Assembly (NCBI RefSeq): GCF_013348805.1
Contig: NZ_CP054690.1
Span: 3,410,001-3,474,000, forward strand
DNA length: 64,000 bases
DNA from: Rhodococcus sp. W8901
GTDB lineage: Bacteria > Actinomycetota > Actinomycetes > Mycobacteriales > Mycobacteriaceae
Reading direction: 5' to 3'
The notes beneath the pieces were generated by a model that was given only the letters and a program-made list of their open reading frames with translations, searched no databases and was not told the DNA's origin. Of the stretch, positions 26,765 to 36,788 are shown piece after piece (the stretch's first letter is position 1; the number at the start of each line of letters is the position of its first letter). The translations under genes were made by a program, and so were the position numbers.

Positions 26765-27176
26765 CGCCTCGGTCGACGGGTTCCTCGACCGCCTGACGGC
26801 GCACGTCCGGGGACGGGCGGACCCGGCCGACGCCCTGACCGAAGCCGTGGTCTACACCCTCGACGAACTGCCCCGCACCCCGCACCTGGGCATCATGCTG
26901 TCCGGTTCGCACTCCCACACCGAGGGAATCACGTCGGACGAGGCGCCCACCTTCGGGATGACGATGATCCGACGCTTCGACGTCGACTGGGATCGGCACG
27001 GGTACGACGAACCGTCTCTGCGCGAACTCGTCGAGTACCTGCTGCGGACAATGCAGTCGTTCTTCGTCTCCCCCGGAAACCCTCCACGCGGCGAGCACGA
27101 ACTCCGGCGGTACCTACGCCGCTGGATGGGCGCCGCGATCAGCGCCCAGACGACAGCACACACGACGAAGCCCTGA
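26718..27176 (+). pseudogene. TetR-family regulator, 5'-truncated (lacks most of the HTH)
   Basis: The frame picks up TetR homology at YRYFPSTDALLRAAA, the end of the recognition helix and start of helix 4. It continues through a normal ligand-binding domain to RRYLRRWMGAAISAQ. The roughly 40-45 residues before YRYFPS, including the DNA-binding helices, are absent. Upstream sequence in this frame is antisense hydrolase code, open back to 26634. Without the HTH the product could not bind DNA as a TetR repressor. The junction with the divergent hydrolase gene is near 26715-26732. Confidence 0.65.
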
Positions 27177-27203
27177 GGAACCTACGGTCCCTCAGGGCTT
27201 CGT
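27165..27203. terminator. Bidirectional terminator between the TetR remnant and ileS
   Basis: ACGAAGCCCTGAGG (27165-27178) pairs perfectly with 27190-27203 around an 11-nt loop. It overlaps the stop codon of the TetR remnant and lies 21 nt after the ileS stop. Confidence 0.8.
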
Positions 27204-27224
27204 TCGCGAAGCGTCGCTACCCGA

Positions 27225-30200
27225 TCACGCCTTGGTGACCGTGGCGCGCACGCCCTCACCGAGTTCGACGACCGCGTCCCCGGAGACGTCGCCGAGTTCG
27301 AGTGTCGTCGCCAGGACCTCGCCCGCGATCAGATCGCGGTGCCGCTGTGCCCAGTCGAGACGATCCGCGGGAACCTGCAGCGTCACCGAGATGCGATCGG
27401 AGACATCGAGACCCGCCGCACGACGCGCGTCCTGCAGTTCACGGATGCGGTCCTTGGCCCAACCCTCGGCCTCGAGTTCCTCGGTCACCTGCGAGTCGAG
27501 TACCACCAGACCGGCGCCGTCGGGCAGGGCCGCCGTCGACTCGGGCTCGGCCGCGACCAGCCGCTGCGTGTACTCCTCGGGGAGCAGCGCGATTCCCGCG
27601 GCAGGAGCGGAGCCTGCGGAGCGACCCGGCCACACCGTGACCACACCGTCCGTCTCGGACCAGTCGCCCGCCTTGACCGCCTTGATGACGGTCTGCACGT
27701 CCTTGCCCAGGCGCGGACCCGCGGCCCGGGCGTTGACGACCAGCTCGAAGCGACCGTGCACGTCGACGTCGTCGGTGATGTCGACCTTCTTGACGTTCAC
27801 CTCGTCGGCGATCAGGCCCAGGTACGGGCGCAGCCGATCGGCGTCGGGTGCCGCGACGGTGACCTCGGGCAGCGGCAGCCGCACCCGAAGGTTCTGCGCC
27901 TTGCGCAGACCCAGCACCGTCGAGCAGACGCCCCGGACATCGTCCATCGCGGCAACCAGCTCCGCGTCGGCCGGGAGCTCGGACGCCGTCGGCCAGTCCG
28001 TCAGGTGCACCGACCGGCCACCGGTCAGGCCCCGCCAGATCACCTCGGTCGCCATCGGCAGCAGCGGCGCCGCCAGACGGCTCACGACCTCGAGCACCGT
28101 GTGCAGGGTGTCGATCGCGTCCCGGTCCTCGTCCCAGAACCGGTTGCGCGAGCGTCGCACATACCAGTTGGTGAGCGCATCACAGAACGTGCGCAGCTCG
28201 TCGCACGCGCCGGCGATGTCGGTCGCCTCGAGCGCATCGGTGATCGCGTCCCGCGTCGCGGCGAGCTTGGCGAGGATGTACCGGTCGAGCACGTTCGACG
28301 AGTCGGTCCGCCACTGGCCGGGCTTGGACGCGTACAGCTGCAGGAAGCTCCAGGCGTTCCACATCGGCAGCAGCGCCTGTCGGACACCCTCGCGGATGCC
28401 CTGCTCGGTGACCACCAGGTTGCCGCCGCGCAGGATCGGCGACGACATCAGGAACCACCGCATGGCGTCGGAGCCGTCGCGGTCGAAGACCTCCTTGACG
28501 TCCGGGTAGTTGCCCTTGGACTTGCTCATCTTCAGGCCGTCGTCGCCCAGAACGATGCCGTGTGCGGCAACGGTTCTGAACGCAGGGCGGTCGAAGAGAG
28601 CGGTCGCGAGCACGTGCAGGTTGTAGAACCAGCCGCGGGTCTGCCCGTTGTACTCGACGATGAAGTCGCCCGGGTAGTGCGTCTCGAACCAATCCTGGTT
28701 CTCGAACGGGTAGTGGACCTGAGCGAACGGCATCGACCCCGACTCGAACCAGCAGTCCAGCACCTCGGGAACGCGACGCATCATCGACTTGCCGGTCGGG
28801 TCGTCCGGGTTGGGACGGACCAGCTCGTCGATCATCGGCCGATGCAGGTCGGACGGACGGGCACCGAAATCGGCCTCGAGCTGGTCGAGCGAGCCGTAGA
28901 CGTCCACGCGCGGGTAGGCCGGGTCGTCCGAGATCCACACCGGGATCGGGCTGCCCCAGTAGCGGTTACGGCTGATGTTCCAGTCGTGGGCGCCGGCGAG
29001 CCACTTGCCGAACTGCCCGTCCTTGATGTGCTCGGGCACCCAGGTGATCTCCTGGTTGAGCTCGACCATGCGATCACGGAACTTGGTCACCGCAACGAAC
29101 CACGACGGCACGGCCATGTAGATCAACGGCTGGCCCGAACGCCAGCTGTGCGGGTACGAGTGCTCGATCGTCTCGTGCCGCAACAGCTTTCCGGCAGCCT
29201 TGAGGTCCTTGATGATGACCGGGTTGGCATCGAACACCTGCAGGCCCTCGTACGGCGGCACCATCGAGGTGAACTTGCCACCCGGATCGAGCGGTTGGAC
29301 GATCTCGATGCCGTTCGCCGTCGCGCACTCCATGTCCTCCTCACCGAAAGCCGGTGCGAGGTGGACGATTCCGGTACCGGAGTCGGTGGTGACGTAGTCG
29401 GCCGACAGCACGCGGTGCGCGTTGGCGTGCCCCTTGTCGGGGCCGTGGAAGAAGTCGAACGGCGGCGTGTAGGTGAGGCCGAGGAGCTCAGCGCCCTTGT
29501 ACTCGCCGAGGACCTCGGGCGACTCGCCGAGCTCACGCGCGTAGTGGCCGACACGGGCGGCGGCGAGCACATAGCGCTTGCCGTCGGCGCCGAGCACCTG
29601 CACGTAGTCGACGTCGGGGTGCACCGCGATCGCCAGGTTCGACGGCAGCGTCCACGGCGTCGTCGTCCAGATCAGGGCATTCGCACCGTCGAGCGGCGAG
29701 CCCGGGGCAGTCAGCACCATGTCGACGGTGACGGCCGGGTCCTGCCGCATCTTGTACGCGTCGTCGAGGCGAGTCTCCTGGTTCGACAGCGGCGTCTGCT
29801 CGTACCAGCTGTACGGGAGCACCCGGAAGCCCTGGTAGATCAGACCCTTGTCGTAGAGCTCCTTGAACGCCCACATCACGGACTCCATGAAGTCCAGATC
29901 CAGGGTCTTGTAGTCGTTGTCGAAGTCGACCCAGCGCGCCTGACGGGTGACGTAGTCGCGCCACTCGTCGGTGTAGCGCAGCACCGACTGCTTGCAGTAC
30001 GCGTTGAACTCCGCCAGACCCATCGAGTCGATCTGCGACTTGTCCTTGATGCCGAGCTGCTTCTCGGCCTCGAGTTCCGCGGGCAGACCGTGGCAGTCCC
30101 AGCCGAAGCGCCGGTCGACCTTCTTGCCGCGCATCGTCTGGAAACGTGGCACCAGATCCTTGACGTAGCCGGTGAGGAGGTGGCCGTAGTGCGGCAGACC

Positions 30201-30413
30201 GTTCGCGAAGGGCGGGCCGTCGTAGAAGACGAACTCCTCGGCACCGTCACGGTTCGCGATACTCGCCCGGAACGTGTCGTCCGCATCCCACGCTGCGAGC
30301 ACCTTCTGCTCGAGCGCCGGGAAGGACACACTTCCAGTGGCGCGTTCACCGACGAGATCGACGCGCGGGTACGCGTCGTTCGTCTGGGGAGGGGTGGATT
30401 CGTTACTTGTCAC
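27225..30413 (-). CDS. ileS: Isoleucyl-tRNA synthetase
   Basis: The 1,062-residue enzyme attaches isoleucine to tRNA-Ile. The class I motifs are present: a HIGH variant in [14 protein letters not shown] (about residue 70) and [11 protein letters not shown] (KMSKS loop, about 640). The large CP1 editing domain lies between them, with the anticodon-binding domain after. The long form with an extended C-terminus is typical of actinobacteria. The GTG at 30413 was chosen because GAGGAG lies 7 nt upstream and is the element controlled by the T-box leader; an in-frame start 7 codons earlier is less likely. Confidence 0.96.
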   Translation of the reverse strand: MTSNESTPPQTNDAYPRVDLVGERATGSVSFPALEQKVLAAWDADDTFRASIANRDGAEEFVFYDGPPFANGLPHYGHLLTGYVKDLVPRFQTMRGKKVDRRFGWDCHGLPAELEAEKQLGIKDKSQIDSMGLAEFNAYCKQSVLRYTDEWRDYVTRQARWVDFDNDYKTLDLDFMESVMWAFKELYDKGLIYQGFRVLPYSWYEQTPLSNQETRLDDAYKMRQDPAVTVDMVLTAPGSPLDGANALIWTTTPWTLPSNLAIAVHPDVDYVQVLGADGKRYVLAAARVGHYARELGESPEVLGEYKGAELLGLTYTPPFDFFHGPDKGHANAHRVLSADYVTTDSGTGIVHLAPAFGEEDMECATANGIEIVQPLDPGGKFTSMVPPYEGLQVFDANPVIIKDLKAAGKLLRHETIEHSYPHSWRSGQPLIYMAVPSWFVAVTKFRDRMVELNQEITWVPEHIKDGQFGKWLAGAHDWNISRNRYWGSPIPVWISDDPAYPRVDVYGSLDQLEADFGARPSDLHRPMIDELVRPNPDDPTGKSMMRRVPEVLDCWFESGSMPFAQVHYPFENQDWFETHYPGDFIVEYNGQTRGWFYNLHVLATALFDRPAFRTVAAHGIVLGDDGLKMSKSKGNYPDVKEVFDRDGSDAMRWFLMSSPILRGGNLVVTEQGIREGVRQALLPMWNAWSFLQLYASKPGQWRTDSSNVLDRYILAKLAATRDAITDALEATDIAGACDELRTFCDALTNWYVRRSRNRFWDEDRDAIDTLHTVLEVVSRLAAPLLPMATEVIWRGLTGGRSVHLTDWPTASELPADAELVAAMDDVRGVCSTVLGLRKAQNLRVRLPLPEVTVAAPDADRLRPYLGLIADEVNVKKVDITDDVDVHGRFELVVNARAAGPRLGKDVQTVIKAVKAGDWSETDGVVTVWPGRSAGSAPAAGIALLPEEYTQRLVAAEPESTAALPDGAGLVVLDSQVTEELEAEGWAKDRIRELQDARRAAGLDVSDRISVTLQVPADRLDWAQRHRDLIAGEVLATTLELGDVSGDAVVELGEGVRATVTKA

Positions 30414-30657
30414 CGCGCGGCTCCTCGTGCCCAACTACCGGCACGGGGACGACGACGGCGCCCTGTGCGCCGCTACCGCGGTACCACCCCGCTTGCTCGT
30501 CGCCACGTTCGCGAGACGAGCCACTCGATCAAGGCTGTGACGGGCCCACCCGTTCGGTTCTACTGAGCCGGATCCGGGTTACGCGATCAACGCGAATCCC
30601 GAATCTCGACCGTTCTTCCGAAGGCTCCCCGGTGATCGCCGGATCTCAGCCGTATGT
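30414..30657 (-). promoter_or_regulatory. Translational T-box riboswitch of ileS
   Basis: The minus-strand leader carries the conserved T-box sequence GGGGTGGTACCGCGG (30476-30490). An ultrashort stem I, CCGG-N6-CCGG, has an ATC isoleucine codon (30634-30636) in its loop. Just before the start codon, 30440-30449 can pair with 30422-30431 (9 of 10 pairs), which buries the GAGGA ribosome-binding site. Uncharged tRNA-Ile would stabilise the alternative antisequestrator and allow translation. This type is known for actinobacterial ileS genes. Confidence 0.88.
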
Positions 30658-30663
30658 GCGTTC

Positions 30664-30669
30664 AGTCTA
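30664..30669 (-). promoter_or_regulatory. -10 of the ileS T-box transcript
   Basis: TAGACT on the minus strand (TTAGACT) overlaps the stop codon of the upstream small gene and would start transcription near 30657, directly before the T-box. The -35 is weak (TTCCGA, 19 bp upstream). Confidence 0.45.
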
Positions 30670-30909
30670 ACCCTGAGCCGAATTCCCGTCGGAATCACCG
30701 TGGTCGGACTCGACGTCACCGTTCTTCGTGTCGGCCGGCGTAACGGCCGGTGCCGCCTTCCTGCTCGCCAGCGCACTGACGAGCAGGAGGACGGCACCCG
30801 CGACACAGACTGCGATGCATCCCCAGGCCCAGAGGACGGAACCCGTCATCAAGGCGATCACCAGCAGGGTAAAACCCACTGCCGCGAGGACCAGCGTCAT
30901 GACCAGCAC
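30667..30909 (-). CDS. Small two-helix membrane protein
   Basis: An 80-residue protein with two predicted transmembrane helices (about 4-22 and 28-48) and an acidic, disordered C-terminal tail (DTKNGDVESDHGDSDGNSAQG). No family was recognised. It lies between wag31 and ileS on the same strand, 41 nt after wag31, and its TAG stop forms part of the ileS -10. Compact proteins of this kind occur next to wag31 in related genomes, but their role is unknown. Confidence 0.68.
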   Translation of the reverse strand: MLVMTLVLAAVGFTLLVIALMTGSVLWAWGCIAVCVAGAVLLLVSALASRKAAPAVTPADTKNGDVESDHGDSDGNSAQG

Positions 30910-30950
30910 GATTCACCCTCTACTCGAGAGCCGGCCGGGCGTCGGCTCAG

Positions 30951-31799
30951 TCAGCTGTTTCCCTTGGCGAACGACTGGCTGAAGCCGGACTGGTTGAAAG
31001 CGTCCTGGCCACCGTCGACCGGCACGGCCGAGCCGCGCTGCTCCAGCTCCTCGAGCTGCGACTCGAGGTACGACTTGAGCCGCACCCGGTACTCGCGCTC
31101 GAACGTCTTCAGCTGCTCGATCCGACCCTCGAGGACGGAACGCTGCTGGTTGATCGTCGCCATGATCTCGGTGTGCTTCTTCTCGGCGTCGGCCTGCAGC
31201 GCATCGGCCTTCTCCTTGGCCTGCCGCAGCTGGGTCTCCGAGCGGGTCTGGGCGTCCGAGAGGAGCGACTCCGACTTCTGCTTGGCGTCCGAGACCATGG
31301 TCTCCGACTTCTGCTTGGCGTCGGAGACCATGGTCTCCGACTTGGTGCGCGCATCGGTGACGAGGCGCTCCGAGTTGGTGCGGGCGTCGCTGAGGAGCTG
31401 CTCCGCCTCGACCTTGGCGTCGCCCGTCAGGCGGTCGGCCATCTCCTGCGCGAGGCCGAGGACCTTCGCGGCCTGCATATTGGCGTCCTCCGACGGACGC
31501 GGCGCTGCCGCGGGAACCGGAGCAGCCTTGGGCTGTTCGACGACTCGAACCGGTTCCGGCGCGGGAGCCGGAGCGGGCGCCGGCGCGGCGGCCGAACGCG
31601 GAGCCTTCTTCGCCTCGGCCAACTCCTGGTCGAGCTCGCCTACGCGCTGACGGAGATCTGCATTCTCCTCGATGAGCCGGGACAGCTCCTGCTCGACCAG
31701 ATCGAGGAAGGCGTCGACCTCGTCCTCGTTGTAGCCACGCTTCCCGATCGGAGGCTTGCTGAACGCGACGTTGTGCACATCAGCTGGAGTCAGCGGCAT
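30951..31799 (-). CDS. wag31: Wag31/DivIVA polar growth and division protein
   Basis: This 282-residue coiled-coil protein marks cell poles and directs tip growth in Corynebacteriales. The N-terminal DivIVA membrane-binding domain is present ([17 protein letters not shown], then [18 protein letters not shown]). A Pro/Ala linker (about 65-100) and a long coiled coil follow (about 108-255). The coil contains 11-residue repeats of the type [11 protein letters not shown], two encoded by a nearly perfect 33-bp tandem repeat. The minus-strand leader places GAAGG and CCTTC around 3 nt next to the ATG, so the ribosome-binding site could fold on itself. Confidence 0.96.
   Translation of the reverse strand: MPLTPADVHNVAFSKPPIGKRGYNEDEVDAFLDLVEQELSRLIEENADLRQRVGELDQELAEAKKAPRSAAAPAPAPAPAPEPVRVVEQPKAAPVPAAAPRPSEDANMQAAKVLGLAQEMADRLTGDAKVEAEQLLSDARTNSERLVTDARTKSETMVSDAKQKSETMVSDAKQKSESLLSDAQTRSETQLRQAKEKADALQADAEKKHTEIMATINQQRSVLEGRIEQLKTFEREYRVRLKSYLESQLEELEQRGSAVPVDGGQDAFNQSGFSQSFAKGNS
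31269..31334 (-). repeat. 33-bp tandem repeat within wag31
   Basis: Two adjacent 33-bp copies (31269-31301 and 31302-31334) differ at one base and encode two 11-residue coiled-coil units. Loss or gain of a copy would alter the coil by one hendecad without a frameshift. Confidence 0.8.
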
Positions 31800-31841
31800 G
31801 GAAGGATCCCTTCACGCGTCAATTGGCGGTCTAGCACGCAT

Positions 31842-31881
31842 TGAGTTCTAGGGCATTGCGCGTACTCGTTAACCATTTCGT
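31842..31881 (-). promoter_or_regulatory. Weak candidate promoter of wag31
   Basis: On the minus strand GTTAAC and TAGAAC are 17 bp apart in the 114-nt gap before wag31. The -10 fits poorly and the -35 lacks the TTG start, so this is only a suggestion that wag31 has a promoter of its own. Confidence 0.2.
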
Positions 31882-31913
31882 TACCCGTCACACTGTAACT
31901 GCGGGTCATTCTG

Positions 31914-32216
31914 TCACACCAAACCCGAAGGTGAAGCTAGTCCCGAGACCACCTGCATGAGGATGAACAGCAGGAACAGCAGCACCATGATCGACAGGTC
32001 GAGCCGGACCCCACCGAGCGAAATCGGTGGAATGAGCCGGCGAAGAAGCTTCACCGGCGGGTCTGTGACCGTGAAGATCGCCTCGAGCACGATCACGACG
32101 AAACCCGTCGGTCTCCAGTCACGGGCGAACACCCGGATGAACTCGACGATGATCCGTCCGATGAGCAACAACCAGAAGATGAACAGGATCACGTAGATCA
32201 CCGAGAACACGGCCAC
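31914..32216 (-). CDS. YggT-family membrane protein
   Basis: A 100-residue protein with two hydrophobic hairpins (about 4-28 and 72-95) and the family motif RDWRPTGFVVIVLEAIFTVTDPPVKLLRRLIPP between them. YggT proteins accompany sepF and wag31 in the division cluster and may assist division or osmotic tolerance; the mechanism is unknown. GTG codons at 32216 and 32210 are both possible starts; GAAGG is better spaced for the second, while alignment with mycobacterial YggT favours the first. Confidence 0.88.
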   Translation of the reverse strand: MAVFSVIYVILFIFWLLLIGRIIVEFIRVFARDWRPTGFVVIVLEAIFTVTDPPVKLLRRLIPPISLGGVRLDLSIMVLLFLLFILMQVVSGLASPSGLV

Positions 32217-32338
32217 ACCTTCACTCTGCCTGACAATGACCGGTCGATCAAAACGATCTCGCTAGCCGAGTCGCGCATCACACTCGCGCGCAGTCGACGA
32301 CTCGGTCTCATCGGCGGATCGCCCGTTCGGACCGCGGA

Positions 32339-32926
32339 CTACTTCTGGTTGTAGAACCCGGTCTCCGCGATGCGGCGCCGCTCCTCGGCGGAAACGTCGA
32401 TGTCGGCGGGTGACAGCAGGAACACCTTGGTCGCGACCTTGTCGAACGACCCGCGGAGCGCGAAGGCGAGCCCGGCAGCGAAGTCGACGAGTCGCTTGGC
32501 ATCGGCGTTGCTCATCTCGACGAGATCCATGATCACCGGCGTGCCGTCGCGGAAGCGCTCGCCGATGGTGCGGGCCTCGCCGTAGTCCCGGGGACGCAGC
32601 GTGGTGATCTTGGACAGCGGCCCGCCCTCGTCGACCACCGACCGGCGGCTCTCGTGCCGCTCCATCCGCGGGTCGACGGCGAGTGCGCCGCGGGTGGCGC
32701 CGCGCGGTGCAGCACCTCGTGGCGCGATGGGCTCGACCCGCGCCGACGAACGGGGAGCGGACTCGTAGCGGTCGAAATCACTCTCGACCTCGTCACGGCG
32801 GGACGCCGCGTAACCGGGCTCGGCGTACTCGCGGCGGCCCTGCCCGGGCTCGTCGATGTAGTCGTCCTCGAAATCCTCGAGGGGAACCATGCCGAAGTAA
32901 GCCTTGAACTTGTGCAGGCTGCTCAT
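32339..32926 (-). CDS. sepF: Cell division protein SepF
   Basis: The 195-residue protein anchors FtsZ to the membrane. It begins with an amphipathic helix ([15 protein letters not shown]), then an acidic and Arg-rich disordered linker (15-100). The SepF/DUF552 core follows (about 103-190: [56 protein letters not shown]). In actinobacteria lacking FtsA and ZipA it is the main FtsZ tether. It lies in the standard place between yggS and yggT. Confidence 0.95.
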   Translation of the reverse strand: MSSLHKFKAYFGMVPLEDFEDDYIDEPGQGRREYAEPGYAASRRDEVESDFDRYESAPRSSARVEPIAPRGAAPRGATRGALAVDPRMERHESRRSVVDEGGPLSKITTLRPRDYGEARTIGERFRDGTPVIMDLVEMSNADAKRLVDFAAGLAFALRGSFDKVATKVFLLSPADIDVSAEERRRIAETGFYNQK

Positions 32927-33017
32927 TGATCGACCTTCCTGGGCGCGGCGGACTGGTTCTGACGAATCCTGCGGTCGACCGCAGAGATCTTCTTGGTGTT
33001 ACTGGTGTGACTGGTGA

Positions 33018-33746
33018 TCATTTCGAGACTATCGGTCGGCGGCCGAGGAGGGCGGTTCCGACACGCACACAGGTCGACCCGTGGCGGACCGCGGCCTCGA
33101 GATCACCGGTCATCCCGGCGGACAACGTCGTCGCCTCGGGATGCGTGCGCAGAAGGTTCGCGTGGAGCGTCGAGAGTCGCGCGAATGCAGCGTCGGGGTC
33201 GACGCCCAACGGCGGCACACCCATGATTCCGCCGAGCACCAGGTTCGACGACCCCGCTACGCGATCGGCCAGCTCGCCGAGATCCCCGGCCGGTACCCCA
33301 CCACGGTCCGGATCGGCATCCAGGCTCACCTGGAGGAGAACCTCGAGCGGATCCGATCGAGCGCCCTCGTCGAGCGCACCCGCGGCCGCGCGGTCGAGCG
33401 CATCGGCGAGCCTGACGCTGTCGAGCGAGTGGACCGTGTCGGCCCAGCGCACGACCGACTTGACCTTGTTTCGCTGCAGGCGACCGATCATGTGCCAGCG
33501 CACCGACTCGTCGGCGCCCGGAGTCGACCGGAAGTCGGCCACCTTGGTGCCGGCCTCGGGTTCGCGCGACTCCCCGAACGCCCGGAAACCGAGATCGTAG
33601 AGAATCCGGACATCCGTCACCGGGTAGAACTTCGTCACCGGTAGCAGCGCCACCTCGGTGAGAGGGCGCCCGGCTTCCCGGCAGGCCGCGTCGAGTCTGG
33701 CGCGGACCGCCGTCAGCGCCGATGCGATTTCGTCGTGCCTACTCAT
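33018..33746 (-). CDS. YggS-family pyridoxal phosphate homeostasis protein
   Basis: A 242-residue single-domain TIM-barrel PLP protein. The Lys that binds the cofactor is in LLPVTKFYPVTDV (about residue 39), with the FGESREPE, WHMIGRLQRNK and MGVPPL segments typical of the family. These proteins control free PLP and amino- and keto-acid balance rather than catalyse a defined reaction. It follows pgeF with a 20-nt gap in the division cluster, as in mycobacteria. Confidence 0.93.
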   Translation of the reverse strand: MSRHDEIASALTAVRARLDAACREAGRPLTEVALLPVTKFYPVTDVRILYDLGFRAFGESREPEAGTKVADFRSTPGADESVRWHMIGRLQRNKVKSVVRWADTVHSLDSVRLADALDRAAAGALDEGARSDPLEVLLQVSLDADPDRGGVPAGDLGELADRVAGSSNLVLGGIMGVPPLGVDPDAAFARLSTLHANLLRTHPEATTLSAGMTGDLEAAVRHGSTCVRVGTALLGRRPIVSK

Positions 33747-33766
33747 CGGCCGTCAACTCGATCCCG

Positions 33767-34507
33767 TCACTCTTCCCCGGGTGGGTCCATCCAGATCACC
33801 GCTGCCAGGCGGCCCGTGGGCGCTCCCCGGCGGTGGCTGAACAACGTTGCATCCTCGATCGTGCACCGCGGATCCTCGGCGACACCCGAGACCCCGGCGG
33901 CCAGCAACTGCCGCCGCAGACCGGCTCGCAGATCGAGCCCCGGCGTGCCCTTGACCGTGCGAGTGGCGCTGCCGGGCAGGAACTTCTCGACATCGGCCTG
34001 CATCGCGGCCGGAACCTCGTACTGACGACCGCTCGCCGCGGGCCCGAGGAACGCGCCGATCCGCTCGGGCCGCGCGCCCTGCTCGATCATCGCGCCGATC
34101 ACCTTGGGCACGATGCCGATCCGGGCTCCGATCCGACCGGCGTGCACGGCGGCGATGACGCCGGCCTCGTCGTCGGACAGCAGGATCGGCACGCAGTCGG
34201 CGCTCAGTGTGACCAGGGCCAGACCGGGCACCGTGGTCACCAGCGCGTCGGTGGCGGGAACGGGACCGTCGACAGGACCGTCGACGACCGTGACGTTCCG
34301 GCTGTGGATCTGTTCCATCCACACCAAGCGCTCGAACGGCAGCCCGATGCCGTCGGCGAGCCGGCGGCGGTTCGTATCCACCGCAGCCGGATCGTCGCCG
34401 ACGTGATCACCGAGATTGAACGACTCGTACGGCGCCGCGGACACACCACCGGCTCGGGTCGTCACGACCCGCCGGACCCGGACACCCGTCACGGAAACCC
34501 CGCTCAA
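33767..34507 (-). CDS. pgeF: Peptidoglycan editing factor / multicopper-oxidase-like (YfiH, laccase domain)
   Basis: A 246-residue DUF152 protein. In E. coli it removes L-Ser misincorporated at position 1 of the peptidoglycan stem peptide; related proteins are purine nucleoside hydrolases/phosphorylases. The zinc-binding set is visible in [20 protein letters not shown] and [10 protein letters not shown]. The usual HAGWRG reads HAGRIG here. The TTG at 34507 overlaps the ftsZ stop as TTGA, implying translational coupling. Its place next to ftsZ suits a wall quality-control role. Confidence 0.88.
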   Translation of the reverse strand: MSGVSVTGVRVRRVVTTRAGGVSAAPYESFNLGDHVGDDPAAVDTNRRRLADGIGLPFERLVWMEQIHSRNVTVVDGPVDGPVPATDALVTTVPGLALVTLSADCVPILLSDDEAGVIAAVHAGRIGARIGIVPKVIGAMIEQGARPERIGAFLGPAASGRQYEVPAAMQADVEKFLPGSATRTVKGTPGLDLRAGLRRQLLAAGVSGVAEDPRCTIEDATLFSHRRGAPTGRLAAVIWMDPPGEE

Positions 34508-35721
34508 CGGCGCATGAAGGAAGGCACATCGACGTCGTCGTCTTCGCCTTCCTCGTTGCTGACCGGTACTGCACGGGAAGCACTGCCACCCAGCGGCGGC
34601 AGGGTCGACCCCGTGGGCGCGCCGACCGGCTCACGCGGAGCCGCCGGAGCCGCCGGTGCGGGCTCGGCGGGTGCCGCCGCGGCGCGCTCGGACTGCCCGA
34701 CCTCGCCGGCCCGTCCTGCGCCGATGTTCCCGCGGCCGATGGCCGACTGGACCTCGAGCGGCCGCTTGGCCGGCGCTCCGCCGTCGAAGCCCGCGGCGAT
34801 CACGGTGACGCGAACCTCGTCGCCGAGCGAATCGTCGATCACCGTTCCGAAGATGATGTTCGCGTCGATGTGCGCGGCCTCCTGGACCAGCGACGCCGCC
34901 TCGTTGATCTCGAACAAACCCAGGTCCGAACCGCCGGCGATCGACAGCAGCACTCCGCGCGCGCCCTCCATCGACGCTTCCAGCAGCGGCGAGTTGATCG
35001 CGGTCTCGGCGGCCTTGATCGACCGGCCCTCCCCACGGGAGGAGCCGATGCCCATGAGCGCGCTTCCGGCGCCGGACATGACGCTCTTGACGTCGGCGAA
35101 GTCGACGTTGATCAGACCCGGCGTGGTGATCAGGTCGGTGATGCCCTGGACACCGTTGAGGAGCACCTCGTCGGCGCTGCGGAACGCGTCCATGAGGCTG
35201 ACGGCGGCATCGCCCAGCTGAAGCAGCCGATCGTTGGGGATCACGATCAGGGTGTCGCAGGACTCACGCAGAGCGGAGATCCCGGACTCGGCCTGCGAAC
35301 CGCGGCGCTTGCCCTCGAAGGAGAACGGCCGCGTGACGACACCGATGGTGAGGGCGCCGAGCTTGCGGGCGATGCTCGCGACGACCGGGGCACCACCGGT
35401 ACCGGTGCCACCACCCTCGCCCGCGGTGACGAACACCATGTCGGCCCCCTTGAGGACCTCCTCGATCTCGTCCTTGTGATCCTCGGCGGCCTTGCGGCCG
35501 ACCTCCGGGTCGGCGCCGGCGCCGAGACCACGGGTCAGTTCGCGACCCACGTCGAGCTTGACGTCGGCGTCGGACATGAGCAGCGCCTGCGCGTCGGTGT
35601 TGACCGCGATGAACTCGACTCCCTTGAGTCCCTGCTCGATCATGCGGTTGACCGCGTTGACGCCGCCGCCGCCGATACCGACGACCTTGATTACGGCGAG
35701 GTAGTTGTGCGGGGGCGTCAT
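34504..35721 (-). CDS. ftsZ: Cell division GTPase FtsZ
   Basis: The 405-residue tubulin homologue polymerises into the division ring. It has the GTP-binding [17 protein letters not shown] (residues 15-31), the tubulin signature [15 protein letters not shown] (about 100-115) and the T7 loop [12 protein letters not shown] Pro/Ala linker (about 315-380) leads to the C-terminal tail [12 protein letters not shown], which binds SepF and FtsW. The 221-nt region upstream probably holds its own promoter. Length and motifs are complete. Confidence 0.98.
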   Translation of the reverse strand: MTPPHNYLAVIKVVGIGGGGVNAVNRMIEQGLKGVEFIAVNTDAQALLMSDADVKLDVGRELTRGLGAGADPEVGRKAAEDHKDEIEEVLKGADMVFVTAGEGGGTGTGGAPVVASIARKLGALTIGVVTRPFSFEGKRRGSQAESGISALRESCDTLIVIPNDRLLQLGDAAVSLMDAFRSADEVLLNGVQGITDLITTPGLINVDFADVKSVMSGAGSALMGIGSSRGEGRSIKAAETAINSPLLEASMEGARGVLLSIAGGSDLGLFEINEAASLVQEAAHIDANIIFGTVIDDSLGDEVRVTVIAAGFDGGAPAKRPLEVQSAIGRGNIGAGRAGEVGQSERAAAAPAEPAPAAPAAPREPVGAPTGSTLPPLGGSASRAVPVSNEEGEDDDVDVPSFMRR

Positions 35722-35942
35722 GGGCTCTCGCCTTCCGTGAGTGGATTTCGCGCTCGTACTAGGGGTGATTATGGAAAACCCTCAACCTCAACCACAGGGT
35801 TCAGGTTATGTCAAGTAGTCCCTTGGGGCGAAACGCTATGCAGTGCCACAGCGATCCGCCAGCAGGCGCGCCGACACGCGCCAAGTTTTTGCGGGGCACG
35901 GAGCCCCCGATCCGCTCGTGGCGTGAGCCTCCGGATCGCCCA
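35722..35942 (-). promoter_or_regulatory. ftsZ promoter region
   Basis: This 221-nt gap is the largest within ftsQ-ftsZ-pgeF. On the minus strand it contains a consensus-like TTGACA (35809-35814), a TAACCT that could be a -10 (35803-35808), a GGTTGAGGTTGAGG direct repeat and the AT-rich TTTTCCATAAT (35770-35780). Several overlapping promoters are plausible, as known for mycobacterial ftsZ; the true starts cannot be chosen from sequence. Confidence 0.45.
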
Positions 35943-36788
35943 TCACTTTACTGTGGGCAGTTCGGGACTCGACACATCGAAGATCCGACCGGGCTGTGTC
36001 AACAGTGCGGAGACCACTGCCGACTTCCTCTCGGAATCGTCGACACCGCCCCACACCACGACACGGCCGTCCACCAGAGTAACCGAGACACTCGAAATCG
36101 TCGGTGCGGCAACCTCGGACACCTGGACCCGGACCGCCTCCGGCAGCGACCCGAGCACCTCCAGCGCAGCCTGGGTGGCGTGGTCGGCCTCGGTCGGTGT
36201 CGGCGTGACGAGTCGCACCACACCGAACGGCGGCGGCTCGACGGCGTAGTCCACCCCGGTGGCGTCCATCAGATGCGTTCCGTCCGGGGAATCGAAGAAC
36301 ACCACCGGAATCCGCTCGCGGACGGTCACCCGCACGGTCGACGGATATTCGCGCTGCACCCGCGCTTCCGCGACCCGGGGTATCCCCGCGACACGCTTGG
36401 CCGCTGCCGCGGTGTCGACCCGCAGCAGTGGAGTCCCGTCCGCGATCCCCGCGACCGGCAGGACCTCCTCCGCGGTGAGGAAGCCGTCACCGACGTACTC
36501 GACCTGACGGACCGACATCATCGGGCTGAACCACAGCGCGGCGCCGAGGCCGCCGAGCACGACCACCACGGCGGTCGCGATCAGGAAAACCTTGCGCCGC
36601 AACGACCGGGCGCGCGCCCGCTCCTCCGAACCGCGATCGGCGGTCTTCGCCTCCGACTCCGGTCCGTTCCCGTCGCGCCGACCGGACGACGTCGCCTGGC
36701 GCGGCGAACTCCGGCGCGTGCGATCGCCGCGCGACCGGCGCGCATCGGGCCGGCCGCTGCGGGGTCGACCCCGACGATCGGCCGTCAC
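35943..36788 (-). CDS. ftsQ: Cell division protein FtsQ
   Basis: A 281-residue single-pass protein. A long basic, Arg-rich cytoplasmic region (1-65) precedes one transmembrane helix (about 67-88), a POTRA domain (about 90-160: [25 protein letters not shown]) and the FtsQ beta domain. It links FtsL/FtsB-type proteins to the divisome. The GTG at 36788 overlaps the murC stop (GTGA). Confidence 0.94.
   Translation of the reverse strand: MTADRRGRPRSGRPDARRSRGDRTRRSSPRQATSSGRRDGNGPESEAKTADRGSEERARARSLRRKVFLIATAVVVVLGGLGAALWFSPMMSVRQVEYVGDGFLTAEEVLPVAGIADGTPLLRVDTAAAAKRVAGIPRVAEARVQREYPSTVRVTVRERIPVVFFDSPDGTHLMDATGVDYAVEPPPFGVVRLVTPTPTEADHATQAALEVLGSLPEAVRVQVSEVAAPTISSVSVTLVDGRVVVWGGVDDSERKSAVVSALLTQPGRIFDVSSPELPTVK

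Noticed and set aside
27339-30566. A 1,075-codon open frame on the plus strand
   Set aside because: It lies antisense to ileS and its T-box leader. Its product is rich in Arg, His and Val with no motif, and it mirrors the third-position GC bias of ileS.
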